Assembly (NCBI GenBank): GCA_964561785.1
Contig: CAZLRF010000010.1
Coordinates: 40,930-104,929, forward strand
Direction of reading: 5' to 3'
Length of the DNA stretch: 64,000 nucleotides
Source of the DNA: DATBSL01 sp964561785
GTDB taxonomy: Bacteria; Acidobacteriota; Vicinamibacteria; Fen-336
Positions 8,565-16,177 of the stretch are shown here, piece after piece; position 1 is the stretch's first letter, and the number at the start of each line of letters is the position of its first letter. Under the pieces are notes generated by a model. It worked only from the letters and a program-made list of their open reading frames with translations. It made no database searches and had not been told where the DNA came from. Made by a program: the position numbers and the translations under genes.

Positions 8565-11500
8565 GTGGCCAGGATCCTCCTCGTCGACGACGACCCCCTC
8601 GTGGGGAAGACGCTCGCCGACCTGCTCTCGCTGCATGGCTACTCCGCCGTCCGCGCGGAGTCGGCGGAGCGGGGGCTCGAGGCCCTCGCCGGCGGCGGCT
8701 TCGATCTCGTGCTCCTCGACGTGCGACTGCCGGGGATGAGCGGCTTCGAGGCGTGCGCCCGGGTCCGGGAGGCCCACGGGCCGTACCTGCCGGTCATCAT
8801 GATGACCGCCTTCGGCGATCCGGTCGCGGTGAGACGGGGGTACGAGGCGGGGGCGGACGACTTCCTGCACAAGCCGATCGACACCCCGGCCCTCATCCTC
8901 AAGGTGCGGGCGTTCCTCCGCCTCAAGTCGACGCACGACGAGCTGGTGCGCAGCCGCGAGGAGGCGCAGGCGCGGGCGAGGGACCTCGCCCGGCTGCACG
9001 AGATCGGCCGGGACTGGTCGCTCATCGCCGAGCCGTTCGAGTTCAACCGCATGCTGACCCAGCGGCTCGCCGGCCTCATCGGCGCCCCGATCGTGGGCAT
9101 CGCGCTGCAGGACCCGGAGACCCGGACCATGGAGGCGGCCCTGCCCGTGCACGGGCTCGCCGAGGAGCGGGCGCGGGCGTTTCGCTACGTGCCGCGCCCC
9201 GAGTACCGCAGCCTGTGGAGCCCGCGCAGCGGCCGGCCCTACGTCAGCCAGCAGCCGGGGAGCGACCCGCGGCTCGCCCAGGAGATCGGGATCATGGCCG
9301 AGGCGAGCTCGGTCGTGCTCGTGCCGCTTCTGGCCGAGGGCGAGCTCATCGGGCTCATCGGCGCGGCGGACAAGCCGGGCGGCTTCACCGAGGCGGACGT
9401 GCAGATCCTGTCGACCTTCGCCGGGCCGGTGGCCACGTTCCTGCGGAGCCGGCTCATCTTCGACCGCCAGCGCCGCCAGGCGGCGCGCTTCGAGCGGCTG
9501 GCCGCCCTCGTCGGCGACATGGCGGCGGTCTCGGGGCGGACGCGCCTGCTCGACCTCACCGTACGGCGCGTGCAGAGGGACCTGGGCTACCAGCGGGTGG
9601 CGTTCCACGCTCCCGGGGCCGACGGGGCGCTCGTCCCCGAGGCGGAGGCGGGCGCTTCGGGCCCGGCCCCCGACGCCGAGGCGCTGCGCTGGGCCCTGCG
9701 CCTCGGCGCCCCTCTCGAGGCCTCGCGCACGGAGAGCTCCACCGACCTCGCGGTCCCGGTGCGGGCCGGCGAGCACGCCCTCGGCGTCCTCACCGCCTCG
9801 CGTGCTCGCCCCGGCGTGTTCGACGACGAGGAGACGAGCCTGCTCTCGACCCTCGCCGGGCAGCTCGCGCTCGCCCTGCGCCGGGCGGAGAGCGAGGCGG
9901 CCACCGAGCACCTCGCGCGGCAGATGGCGACGCTGTACGACCTCGGGCTCGAGACCGCGGCCCTGCAGGACCTGCAGGCCCTGTTCGTCCGCGCGACCGA
10001 GGAGGCGGGCCGCCTGATTCGCGCCGATCACAGCTCGGTGTTCCGCCACGACGATCGCGAGGGGGTCCTGAAGCTGTTCGCGGTCTGGGCCCGCGAGCCG
10101 GTCGCCCCGCCGGAGCCGCGGCCGGTGTTCCGCCTGGGGGAGGGTATCGCCGGTCGGGTCGCCCGGGACATGCTCCCCGTGCTGGTCAACGAGGCCGAGC
10201 GCCACGAGGACTTCGTGCCCCGCGAGAACCCGGTCGCGCGGATCCTCTGCGTCCCCCTCACCCACTTCGACCGGGCCCGCGGGGCGACCGTGCTCTACGG
10301 GGTGCTCAACGCCACGCGCCGTCCCGGCTCCGCGCCCTTCACCGACGACGACCTCGAGTACCTCACCCGCTTCGCGGGGCAGCTGTCGATCGCGGTCGCC
10401 AACTCGGTGGCCTTCGCCGCGGAGCGCGAGCGCTCGGAGCAGCTCGCCCTCGTGAACGCGGTGCTGCGCGAGTCGGCGGCCGCTCTCGCCGGGGGCCGCA
10501 TCCTCGAGGCCGCGGTGCGGCGCATCCACGAGGCCTTTCGCCCCTGCCTGGTCGCCATGCTCGAGCCCGAGGGGTCCTTCTTCCGGGTCGTCGCCGCCGC
10601 CGGCCGCGTCCCGCGTGACGAGGGCTGGACGGGAGGGGCGACCGACGAAGGGCCGGCCGGCGTCGCGCTGCGCGAGGGGCGGGCCGCGTCGGCGGCCGAG
10701 GGCGAGGAGGGCTTCACGCCCCGCTCCGAGGGCGCGCGGGGGGCCCTCGCCGTGCCGGTCCTCTCCGGCGACGAGGTCGTGGCGGTGCTCTACCTCGAGG
10801 GGGACCGGCCGGAGGCTTTCGACCGCGGGCAGCGGATCACGCTCGAGACCCTCGCCGACGGGATCGGCATCCTGCTGCGCACGGCCCGGCTGTACGAGGC
10901 GCTCGAGGACACGAACGGCCGGCTGGTCGAGCTCGACCGCATGAAGAGCGAGCTGGTCAACGTGGTCGCCCACGACTTCCGCTCGCCGCTCGCCGCGATC
11001 CTCGGGTGGGGGGAGCTGCTCGCGTCGCAGCCCGAGGCCCCGGTGGAGGACCGGCGGGCGCGGGCGCTGGGCATCGTGGGCGCGGCCTCGCGCATGGCCA
11101 CGCTGATGGACCGCACCCTCGAGACGACCCGGCTCGAGACCGGGCAGTTCGCGTTCGACTTCCGCCTCGTGGACCTCGCCGCGCGGGTGCGCCAGGTCGC
11201 CTCCGAGTTCCGGTGCGGCCCGGCCCACTCGCTGGTCGTGGACCTGCCGGAGGACCCGCTGCCGTGCTGGGCGGACGGGGAGCGGATCGCGGAGGTCGTC
11301 GAGAACCTCCTCTCGAACGCGGTCAAGTACTCGCCCGACGGCGGCGAGGCGCGCCTCGCCGCGCGGCGCGAGCGCGACTTCGCCGTCGTCACCGTCACCG
11401 ACCACGGGATCGGAATCGCCCCCGAGGACGTGGGCCGGCTCTTCCGCCCGTTCTCGCGGGTGCACGACCGCAAGGTCACCGGCATCGAGGGGTTCGGGCT

Positions 11501-11987
11501 CGGCCTCTCGATCTGCGAGCGGTTCGTCAGGGCCCACGGCGGGCGGTTCGAGGTGCACAGCGTGCCCGGGGAGGGCTCGAGCTTCAGCTTCACTCTCCCG
11601 CTGTTCGGGGCGGCGGCGCAGTCGCGCTCCGCGCTGGCCGTCGTCGCCGCGGCCGACGCCGGGACGAGGCGCGAGGTGCGAAGGGTGGCGGAGGGGCTCG
11701 GCTTCGCCGTCCACGAGGCGGCCGACGGGCTCGAGGCGGTGGAGGCCGTCGTCCGGTTGCGCCCCACGGTCGTGGTTCTCGACCGCATTCTCCCGCGGCT
11801 GCGGGCCGAGGAGGTGGCGGAGCGCCTGCGTGCGCAGGAGGCGACGCGGGGCGTTCCGCTCGTCCTGCTCGCCCCGGGCGACGACCTCGGGGCCCGGGCC
11901 GCTCTCTTCCGGGAGCGTCTGTCGCGCCCCGTGGACCGCGCCGCCCTCGCGGCGACCCTCGAGCGGCTCGGCGCGCCCGTAGGCTAG
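8565..11987 (+). CDS. Hybrid histidine kinase: receiver, several GAF domains, HisKA, HATPase, degenerate receiver
   Basis: From GTG 8565 the protein is 1140 residues and begins VARILLVDDDP, right at the start of a receiver with Asp52 as acceptor and HKP later; an upstream in-frame TTG at 8526 would add 13 residues of no family resemblance. Between about 130 and 790 lie three or four GAF-type repeats (for example VVLVPLLAEGELIGLIGAAD, ALAVPVLSGDEVVAVLYLEG). The dimerisation helix holds His803 in NVVAHDFRSPLAAILG, and the ATPase has NLLSNAVKYSPDG, DHGIGI and GFGLGLSI. A C-terminal receiver-like domain keeps Asp1073 but has SRP instead of the KP lysine, so it is probably not phosphorylated. No membrane segment: a cytosolic, ligand-sensing kinase with an N-terminal receiver input. 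No cognate response regulator adjoins it. Confidence 0.92.
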   Translation: MARILLVDDDPLVGKTLADLLSLHGYSAVRAESAERGLEALAGGGFDLVLLDVRLPGMSGFEACARVREAHGPYLPVIMMTAFGDPVAVRRGYEAGADDFLHKPIDTPALILKVRAFLRLKSTHDELVRSREEAQARARDLARLHEIGRDWSLIAEPFEFNRMLTQRLAGLIGAPIVGIALQDPETRTMEAALPVHGLAEERARAFRYVPRPEYRSLWSPRSGRPYVSQQPGSDPRLAQEIGIMAEASSVVLVPLLAEGELIGLIGAADKPGGFTEADVQILSTFAGPVATFLRSRLIFDRQRRQAARFERLAALVGDMAAVSGRTRLLDLTVRRVQRDLGYQRVAFHAPGADGALVPEAEAGASGPAPDAEALRWALRLGAPLEASRTESSTDLAVPVRAGEHALGVLTASRARPGVFDDEETSLLSTLAGQLALALRRAESEAATEHLARQMATLYDLGLETAALQDLQALFVRATEEAGRLIRADHSSVFRHDDREGVLKLFAVWAREPVAPPEPRPVFRLGEGIAGRVARDMLPVLVNEAERHEDFVPRENPVARILCVPLTHFDRARGATVLYGVLNATRRPGSAPFTDDDLEYLTRFAGQLSIAVANSVAFAAERERSEQLALVNAVLRESAAALAGGRILEAAVRRIHEAFRPCLVAMLEPEGSFFRVVAAAGRVPRDEGWTGGATDEGPAGVALREGRAASAAEGEEGFTPRSEGARGALAVPVLSGDEVVAVLYLEGDRPEAFDRGQRITLETLADGIGILLRTARLYEALEDTNGRLVELDRMKSELVNVVAHDFRSPLAAILGWGELLASQPEAPVEDRRARALGIVGAASRMATLMDRTLETTRLETGQFAFDFRLVDLAARVRQVASEFRCGPAHSLVVDLPEDPLPCWADGERIAEVVENLLSNAVKYSPDGGEARLAARRERDFAVVTVTDHGIGIAPEDVGRLFRPFSRVHDRKVTGIEGFGLGLSICERFVRAHGGRFEVHSVPGEGSSFSFTLPLFGAAAQSRSALAVVAAADAGTRREVRRVAEGLGFAVHEAADGLEAVEAVVRLRPTVVVLDRILPRLRAEEVAERLRAQEATRGVPLVLLAPGDDLGARAALFRERLSRPVDRAALAATLERLGAPVG

Positions 11988-11991
11988 GACC

Positions 11992-12840
11992 GTGCGCGAG
12001 GTCCTGGAGGCGGCGCTTCGGGTCGAGCGGGACGGGGGCCAGGCCGCGCTGGTCACCGTGGTCTCCACGGAGGGCTCGACCCCCCAGAAGGCGGGGGCGC
12101 GGATGCTCGTGCACGCCGACGGTCGCATCGTGGGCACGATCGGCGGCGGGTGCCTCGAGGCCGAGATGAGCTCCCGGGCCCGGGAGGCGATCGAGACGCG
12201 GCGGCCCCGGCTCGTCTCCTACGACCTCACCCCGGAGCAGGCGGGGGAGGACGGCCTCGTGTGCGGGGGGAGGATGCAGGTGTTCATCGAGCCGATCGAG
12301 CCCGTGCCCGTCCTGTGCCTCTTCGGCGCCGGCCACGTCGCCCAGCCCCTCGCCCGGATGGCGAAGGCCTGCGGCTTCCGCGTGGAGCTGCTCGACGACC
12401 GCGTGAAGTTCGCGAACGCCGAGCGCTTTCCCGAGGCCGACCTCATCGTCGTCGACTCGTTCGAGGCCGGCGCGGCGCGGCTCACGCTCGGGCCCGCCAC
12501 GTACGCGGTCGTGGTGACGCGCGGTCACAAGGGGGACGCGGAAGCGCTTCGCGCGGTCCTGGGGAAGGGGCTGCGCTTCGTGGGCCTGCTCGGCAGCCGG
12601 CCCAAGGTCGTCCACATCTTCTCGGCCTTGCGCGAGGCGGGCGCCAGCGCCGAGGAGCTCGCGACGGTCCACGCCCCGCTCGGCCTGGAGATCGGAGCCC
12701 AGACACCGGAGGAGATCGCCGTCTCGATTCTGGCCGAGATGATCGCGGTGCGCCGGGGTGTGGACCCCTCCCGGTCGCGCTCGATGAGGATGGGGCTGCC
12801 GGGGCGCCTCGGCCCTGACCGAGAGTCGGACACCACTTGA
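11992..12840 (+). CDS. xdhC: XdhC-family molybdenum-cofactor maturation factor
   Basis: The 282-residue protein has the two XdhC domains. The N-terminal XdhC/CoxI domain (residues about 5-75) contains VTVVSTEGSTPQKAGARMLV and GTIGGGCLEAEM; the C-terminal Rossmann domain has LCLFGAGHVAQPLARMA and later RFVGLLGSRPKVVHIF. XdhC-type factors bind the molybdenum cofactor, promote its sulfuration and insert it into xanthine dehydrogenase/CO dehydrogenase-family enzymes. No molybdoenzyme subunit gene is within the window, so its client is elsewhere. GTG 11992 lies four bases after the kinase stop, making co-transcription likely without obvious functional link. Confidence 0.92.
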   Translation: MREVLEAALRVERDGGQAALVTVVSTEGSTPQKAGARMLVHADGRIVGTIGGGCLEAEMSSRAREAIETRRPRLVSYDLTPEQAGEDGLVCGGRMQVFIEPIEPVPVLCLFGAGHVAQPLARMAKACGFRVELLDDRVKFANAERFPEADLIVVDSFEAGAARLTLGPATYAVVVTRGHKGDAEALRAVLGKGLRFVGLLGSRPKVVHIFSALREAGASAEELATVHAPLGLEIGAQTPEEIAVSILAEMIAVRRGVDPSRSRSMRMGLPGRLGPDRESDTT

Positions 12841-12865
12841 AGTAACACTTCAGATCGGCTAGCCT
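12837..12865 (+). promoter_or_regulatory. Promoter with overlapping inverted repeat upstream of the MinD-like operon
   Basis: TTGAAG (12837-12842) and TAGCCT (12860-12865) are spaced 17 bases and end 19 bases before ATG 12885. A perfect 6-3-6 inverted repeat, TGAAGTAACACTTCA (12838-12852), overlaps the -35 box and is placed where a repressor operator would be. It overlaps the last codon of xdhC. Confidence 0.5.
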
Positions 12866-12884
12866 AAGCGCCGGCAACGGCGCT

Positions 12885-13439
12885 ATGAAGGCGTTCACGA
12901 CGGCATGTCTCGTCGGGTTCGTTTGCCTCCCCCCGTCCGGTGAGGCCGGGAAGCCTCCTGCGCCGCCCGCGGCCGAGCTGGCCCAGGAGCACTGGAACGC
13001 GGGCCGCACGTTCCGGGTGTTCACCCCCCCGGGGTGGGCGGTCTCGAGCGCGCCGGGCCAGCCGGAGACGACCGAAGCTCGCGGCGATGGGCTGCTCGTG
13101 CGGATCCTCCGGCGGGAGACCGAGCTGGGCCTCGACAGCCTCCACGTCGAGTGCATGCTCGTGCGGCTGCGGCCGGCCATGGAGACGTTCCCCCAGGTGG
13201 ATTACGAGTACGACTTCGTCGGCGGGGCCGTCGGGGAGCGCAGGGCGCTCGACTCGGCCTTCGTGGTCCACTACGACGAGCCGGTCGACGGGGCGCGGGA
13301 CTGGCGGCAGCGCAACCTCACGGTGGTCGGGGGAGGGGAGTCGCTTTGCGTCATCACCTACGCGCCGTTGCCGGTCTGGAAGAAGTCCAAGACGGCACGC
13401 AATTTGCTCACTGCCATCGTGGAGAGCGTTAGGTTCTGA
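12885..13439 (+). CDS. Secreted protein of unknown function upstream of the MinD-like ATPase
   Basis: I do not recognise a family. The 184-residue product starts with a short signal peptide (KAFTTACLVGFVCLPPSGEA), then a mature part with alternating strands: RTFRVFTPPGWAV, GLLVRILRRE, SLHVECMLVRLRP, DYEYDFVGGAVG, RQRNLTVVGGGESLCVITYA. The FxVFTPPGW opening and overall size recall the PsbP/Mog1-like or DUF1795 fold of small periplasmic proteins, but this is only a resemblance in pattern. It is separated by two bases from the MinD-like gene and shares its promoter, so an envelope partner of that system is possible. Confidence 0.7.
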   Translation: MKAFTTACLVGFVCLPPSGEAGKPPAPPAAELAQEHWNAGRTFRVFTPPGWAVSSAPGQPETTEARGDGLLVRILRRETELGLDSLHVECMLVRLRPAMETFPQVDYEYDFVGGAVGERRALDSAFVVHYDEPVDGARDWRQRNLTVVGGGESLCVITYAPLPVWKKSKTARNLLTAIVESVRF

Positions 13440-13441
13440 GT

Positions 13442-14401
13442 ATGGCCCTGAGCGTGTCCGAAGTCCTGCCGGTCGCCGCCCCGAGGACGCGGCGGCAGAT
13501 CTGGTCCATCGGTGGCGGCAAGGGGGGGATCGGGAAATCCCTGCTCGCGGCGTCGGTGGGCTGGCAGCTCGCGCGCATGGGACGGCGTGTCGTCCTGGTC
13601 GACGCGGACCTCGGCGGGGCGAACCTCCACACCTGCCTGGGCGTGCCGACCCCGGAGCGCACACTCGCCGACTTCGTCCAGCGGCGGGTGGGGTCGATCG
13701 ACGAGGTCCTCACCGACACGCCGGTGCCGGGCCTGCGCCTCATCAGCGGCGCGGCCGACCTCCTGAGCGCGGCCAACATCAAGCACCTGCAGAAGGTGCG
13801 GGTGATGAACCACGTGAAGGCCCTCGACGTGGACGTGGTCCTCATCGACCTCGGGGCGGGCACCTCCTACAACATCCTCGACTTCTTCCTGCTCTCGGAC
13901 GTGTCGATCCTGGCGGTCGTGCCCGAGCCGACCTCCATCGAGAACGGCTACCGCTTCATCAAGAGCGCGCTGTACCGCCGGCTGCGGGCGGCCGCGCCGA
14001 CCGGGACCGTGCGCGATCTCGTGGAGGCCGCGCTCGACCCGAAGAACGGCCTCGGCATCCGCACGCCGGTCGAGCTGCTGGCGCGCGTCGAGGCGGAGGA
14101 CGAGGAGGCGGCCCGCGCCCTGCGGCGCGAGGTCGCGGCGTTCCAGCCCCGCTTCGTGGTCAACGAGGTGCGCGACGTGGCGGACGTGGCGATCGGCCAC
14201 CAGCTGGTGGCGGCCTGCGGGCGCCACCTCGGCCTGCGCGCGAGCTACGCCGGCTTCGTCCACCACGACGACGCGGTGTGGCAGGCGGTGAGGCGGCGCC
14301 GGCTGTTCATGGCGGACGCCCCGACCTCGCGCGCGGCGGAGGAGATCCGCCAGCTCACCCGCGGTCTGGTGAAGGGGGAGAGCCTTGGCCACGGCTTCTG
14401 A
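13442..14401 (+). CDS. MinD/FlhG-type ParA-family ATPase
   Basis: The 319-residue protein is a deviant-Walker ATPase: GGGKGGIGKS with Lys27 and Lys32, VVLVDADLGGANLHTCLG as switch I, and VVLIDLGAGTSYNILDFF as Walker B/switch II. The GANLHTCLG and FVQRRVGSIDEVLTDTPVPG segments match the FlhG/YlxH-like MinD subgroup used to position polar or membrane structures, rather than chromosomal ParA. No MinC, MinE, FlhF or flagellar gene is nearby. The ending LTRGLVKGESLGHGF lacks the amphipathic C-terminal membrane-targeting helix of MinD. The next gene begins within its last codons. Likely role: ATP-dependent positioning of an unknown cargo. Confidence 0.9.
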   Translation: MALSVSEVLPVAAPRTRRQIWSIGGGKGGIGKSLLAASVGWQLARMGRRVVLVDADLGGANLHTCLGVPTPERTLADFVQRRVGSIDEVLTDTPVPGLRLISGAADLLSAANIKHLQKVRVMNHVKALDVDVVLIDLGAGTSYNILDFFLLSDVSILAVVPEPTSIENGYRFIKSALYRRLRAAAPTGTVRDLVEAALDPKNGLGIRTPVELLARVEAEDEEAARALRREVAAFQPRFVVNEVRDVADVAIGHQLVAACGRHLGLRASYAGFVHHDDAVWQAVRRRRLFMADAPTSRAAEEIRQLTRGLVKGESLGHGF

Positions 14402-14948
14402 GGCCCCCCGCGGCGACCTGTACGCCGTGCTCGGCCTCGAGCCCCGCGCCAGCCGCGAGCAGGTCGAGCGGGCGTATCGCTTCTGCCTCGAGCTGTACGC
14501 CGAGGGCGCCCTCGCCACCTACTCGCTGCTCGACCCGACCGAGGCCGAGCAGCAGCGCGCGCGCGCCCGGGAGGCATACGAGGTCCTGGCGGACGAGGAG
14601 AGGCGGCGCGCCTACGACGCGAGCCAGGGGTTCCTCCCCCCCGACACGCCGGTGCTCGCGTTCCCCGCGCCCGCGGCCGCCGGGGCCCCGAGTCCCGAGA
14701 TCCCGGAGGTCCTCGGCGGGGCCGAGCTGCGCCGGCTACGAGAGCAGCGCGGCGTCTCACTGCGGACGGTGGCGGCGGTGACGAAGATCGGGGTGCGCTT
14801 CCTCGAGTACATCGAGCAGGACCGCTTCGACTTCCTGCCCGCGCCCGTCTACCTGCGCGGCTTTCTCCAGGAGTACGCGCGGGTGGTGGGCCTCGACCCG
14901 CGCCGGGCGGCCGACGCCTACATGAGCCGGCTCCCCTCCCGGCGGTAG
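14385..14948 (+). CDS. J-like domain plus RodZ-type helix-turn-helix protein
   Basis: The 187-residue protein starts at TTG 14385, overlapping the MinD-like gene by 17 bases. Residues 10-85 follow the J-domain helix plan (GDLYAVLGLEPRASREQVER, then YEVLADEERRRAYDAS) but lack the HPD triad that activates Hsp70, since that loop reads YAEGALATYS; it may be a protein-interaction relic. After a Pro-rich linker, residues about 110-180 are a RodZ-like HTH_25 domain: ELRRLREQRGVSLRTVAAVT, IGVRFLEYIEQDRFDFLPAP and VYLRGFLQEYARVVGLDP. RodZ-type HTH domains bind MreB rather than DNA. Coupling to the MinD-like ATPase suggests a landmark or adaptor for a positioning system. Confidence 0.85.
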   Translation: MATASEAPRGDLYAVLGLEPRASREQVERAYRFCLELYAEGALATYSLLDPTEAEQQRARAREAYEVLADEERRRAYDASQGFLPPDTPVLAFPAPAAAGAPSPEIPEVLGGAELRRLREQRGVSLRTVAAVTKIGVRFLEYIEQDRFDFLPAPVYLRGFLQEYARVVGLDPRRAADAYMSRLPSRR

Positions 14949-14959
14949 GCCCGGGCGAC

Positions 14960-16099
14960 TCACGAGGACGCGCGCCGGCGCAGCCCCAGGCCCGGGCCGT
15001 CCGGGAGGACGAGGCGCCCGTCGCGGACCGCCACGCCCTCCCACGGGTCGTTCGCCACCAGCAGGTGGCCGTCGAGATCGGCGAAGTCCACGAGGGGCGA
15101 GAGGTGCGCGGCGGCGGTCGTGCTGACCGAGCTCGACACCATGCAGCCCAGCATCACCCGCAGGCCGCACGCGCGCGCGGTGTGGATCATCCGCAGGGCC
15201 TCGCGCAGCCCGCCCGCCTTGTCGAGCTTCACGTTGACCCCGTCGTAGGCGCCGGCGAGGGCCGGGATCGAGGAGGCGCGCAGGCAGGCCTCGTCGGCGA
15301 AGACGGGGACGGGCGAGCGCTCGCGCACCCAGGCCGTCTCCTCCACCATCGCCGCCGGCATCGGCTGCTCGACGAGCTCGACCCCCCGGGAGGCCAGCCA
15401 CTCGATCTTCCGCAGGGCGGTCTGCTTGTCCTTCCACCCCTCGTTCGCGTCCACCCGGAGCGGTTTGCCCGTGACGCTGCGTACGGCGTCGATCGTCGCC
15501 TCGTCCGAGTCGAGGCCGACCTTGACCTTGAGGACGGGGAACTCCGCCGCCTCCCGCACCTTCTGGCGCGTCAGCTCCGGGGTGTCGATGCCGATCGAGA
15601 ACGTGGTGATCGGGGTGTTCGCGGGGTCGAGCCCGAGAAGGCGGAAGACCGGCACCCCGAGCGCCTTTCCCGTCCAGTCGTGCAGCGCGAGGTCGAGGGC
15701 GGCCCGCGCCGCGTACTGCCCCTCGAGGGCGCGGAACGCCCCGCCGAGGAGCGTCTCGAGCCGCCAGGGGTCGCCGGCGAGGACGACGTCCCTCGCCGCG
15801 AGGACCGCCTTCTGGGCCTCGGCCGCGCTCTCGTGGTAGCGCACGATCGGCGCGCCCTCGCCGAGGCCGCTCACGCCGTCGCGGGTGTAGCGCAGGTGCA
15901 GGGTGTCCCGGTGCTCGCTCGACGACATCGTGGTCGTCCAGGTGTGGCGCAGGCGCAGCCTGACGATCTCGGTCTCGAGCCCTTCGGCCACGGCAGCCTC
16001 CCCGGGGGGCGGGCCGCCGGCGGCGCGGGCGGGGCCTCCCGGGAGGACCGCCGCCCCCAGCGCGCCCGCCGCCCCGACCATCCAGTCCCTGCGCTTCAT
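14960..16099 (-). CDS. Exported dipeptide epimerase (enolase superfamily, L-Ala-D/L-Glu epimerase type)
   Basis: Start ATG 16099 gives 379 residues opening with MKRRDWMVGAAGALGAAV, a twin-arginine-like signal. The muconate-lactonising subgroup residues are visible: KVKVG (two catalytic-side lysines), DANEGW, ELVEQPM, FADEA for the metal ligands, and VKLDKAGGL for the second catalytic lysine. AlaGlu epimerases interconvert L-Ala-D-Glu and L-Ala-L-Glu released from murein peptides. An export signal on this normally cytoplasmic family is unusual but seen in acidobacterial and Bacteroidetes homologues. The gene converges on the HTH gene (11-base gap) and diverges from the alanine/glycine symporter. 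Exact dipeptide specificity cannot be read from the sequence. Confidence 0.88.
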   Translation of the reverse strand: MKRRDWMVGAAGALGAAVLPGGPARAAGGPPPGEAAVAEGLETEIVRLRLRHTWTTTMSSSEHRDTLHLRYTRDGVSGLGEGAPIVRYHESAAEAQKAVLAARDVVLAGDPWRLETLLGGAFRALEGQYAARAALDLALHDWTGKALGVPVFRLLGLDPANTPITTFSIGIDTPELTRQKVREAAEFPVLKVKVGLDSDEATIDAVRSVTGKPLRVDANEGWKDKQTALRKIEWLASRGVELVEQPMPAAMVEETAWVRERSPVPVFADEACLRASSIPALAGAYDGVNVKLDKAGGLREALRMIHTARACGLRVMLGCMVSSSVSTTAAAHLSPLVDFADLDGHLLVANDPWEGVAVRDGRLVLPDGPGLGLRRRASS

Positions 16100-16145
16100 C
16101 CCGCCCTCTCTCGCGGGGCAGCGTAGCACGAGCCGCGGGCTGTTC

Positions 16146-16151
16146 TATGAT
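16146..16151 (+). promoter_or_regulatory. Putative -10 element (TATGAT) before the AGCS symporter
   Basis: TATGAT lies 26 bases upstream of the CTG proposed as start and inside the divergent gap with the epimerase gene. No clear -35 box was seen. Confidence 0.35.
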
Positions 16152-16177
16152 GTCGGCCCGATGCCGCGGGGGAGACG

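Noticed and set aside
11992..12840. A xanthine dehydrogenase locus
   Set aside because: Only the maturation factor XdhC is present; no molybdopterin, FAD or iron-sulfur subunit genes adjoin it.
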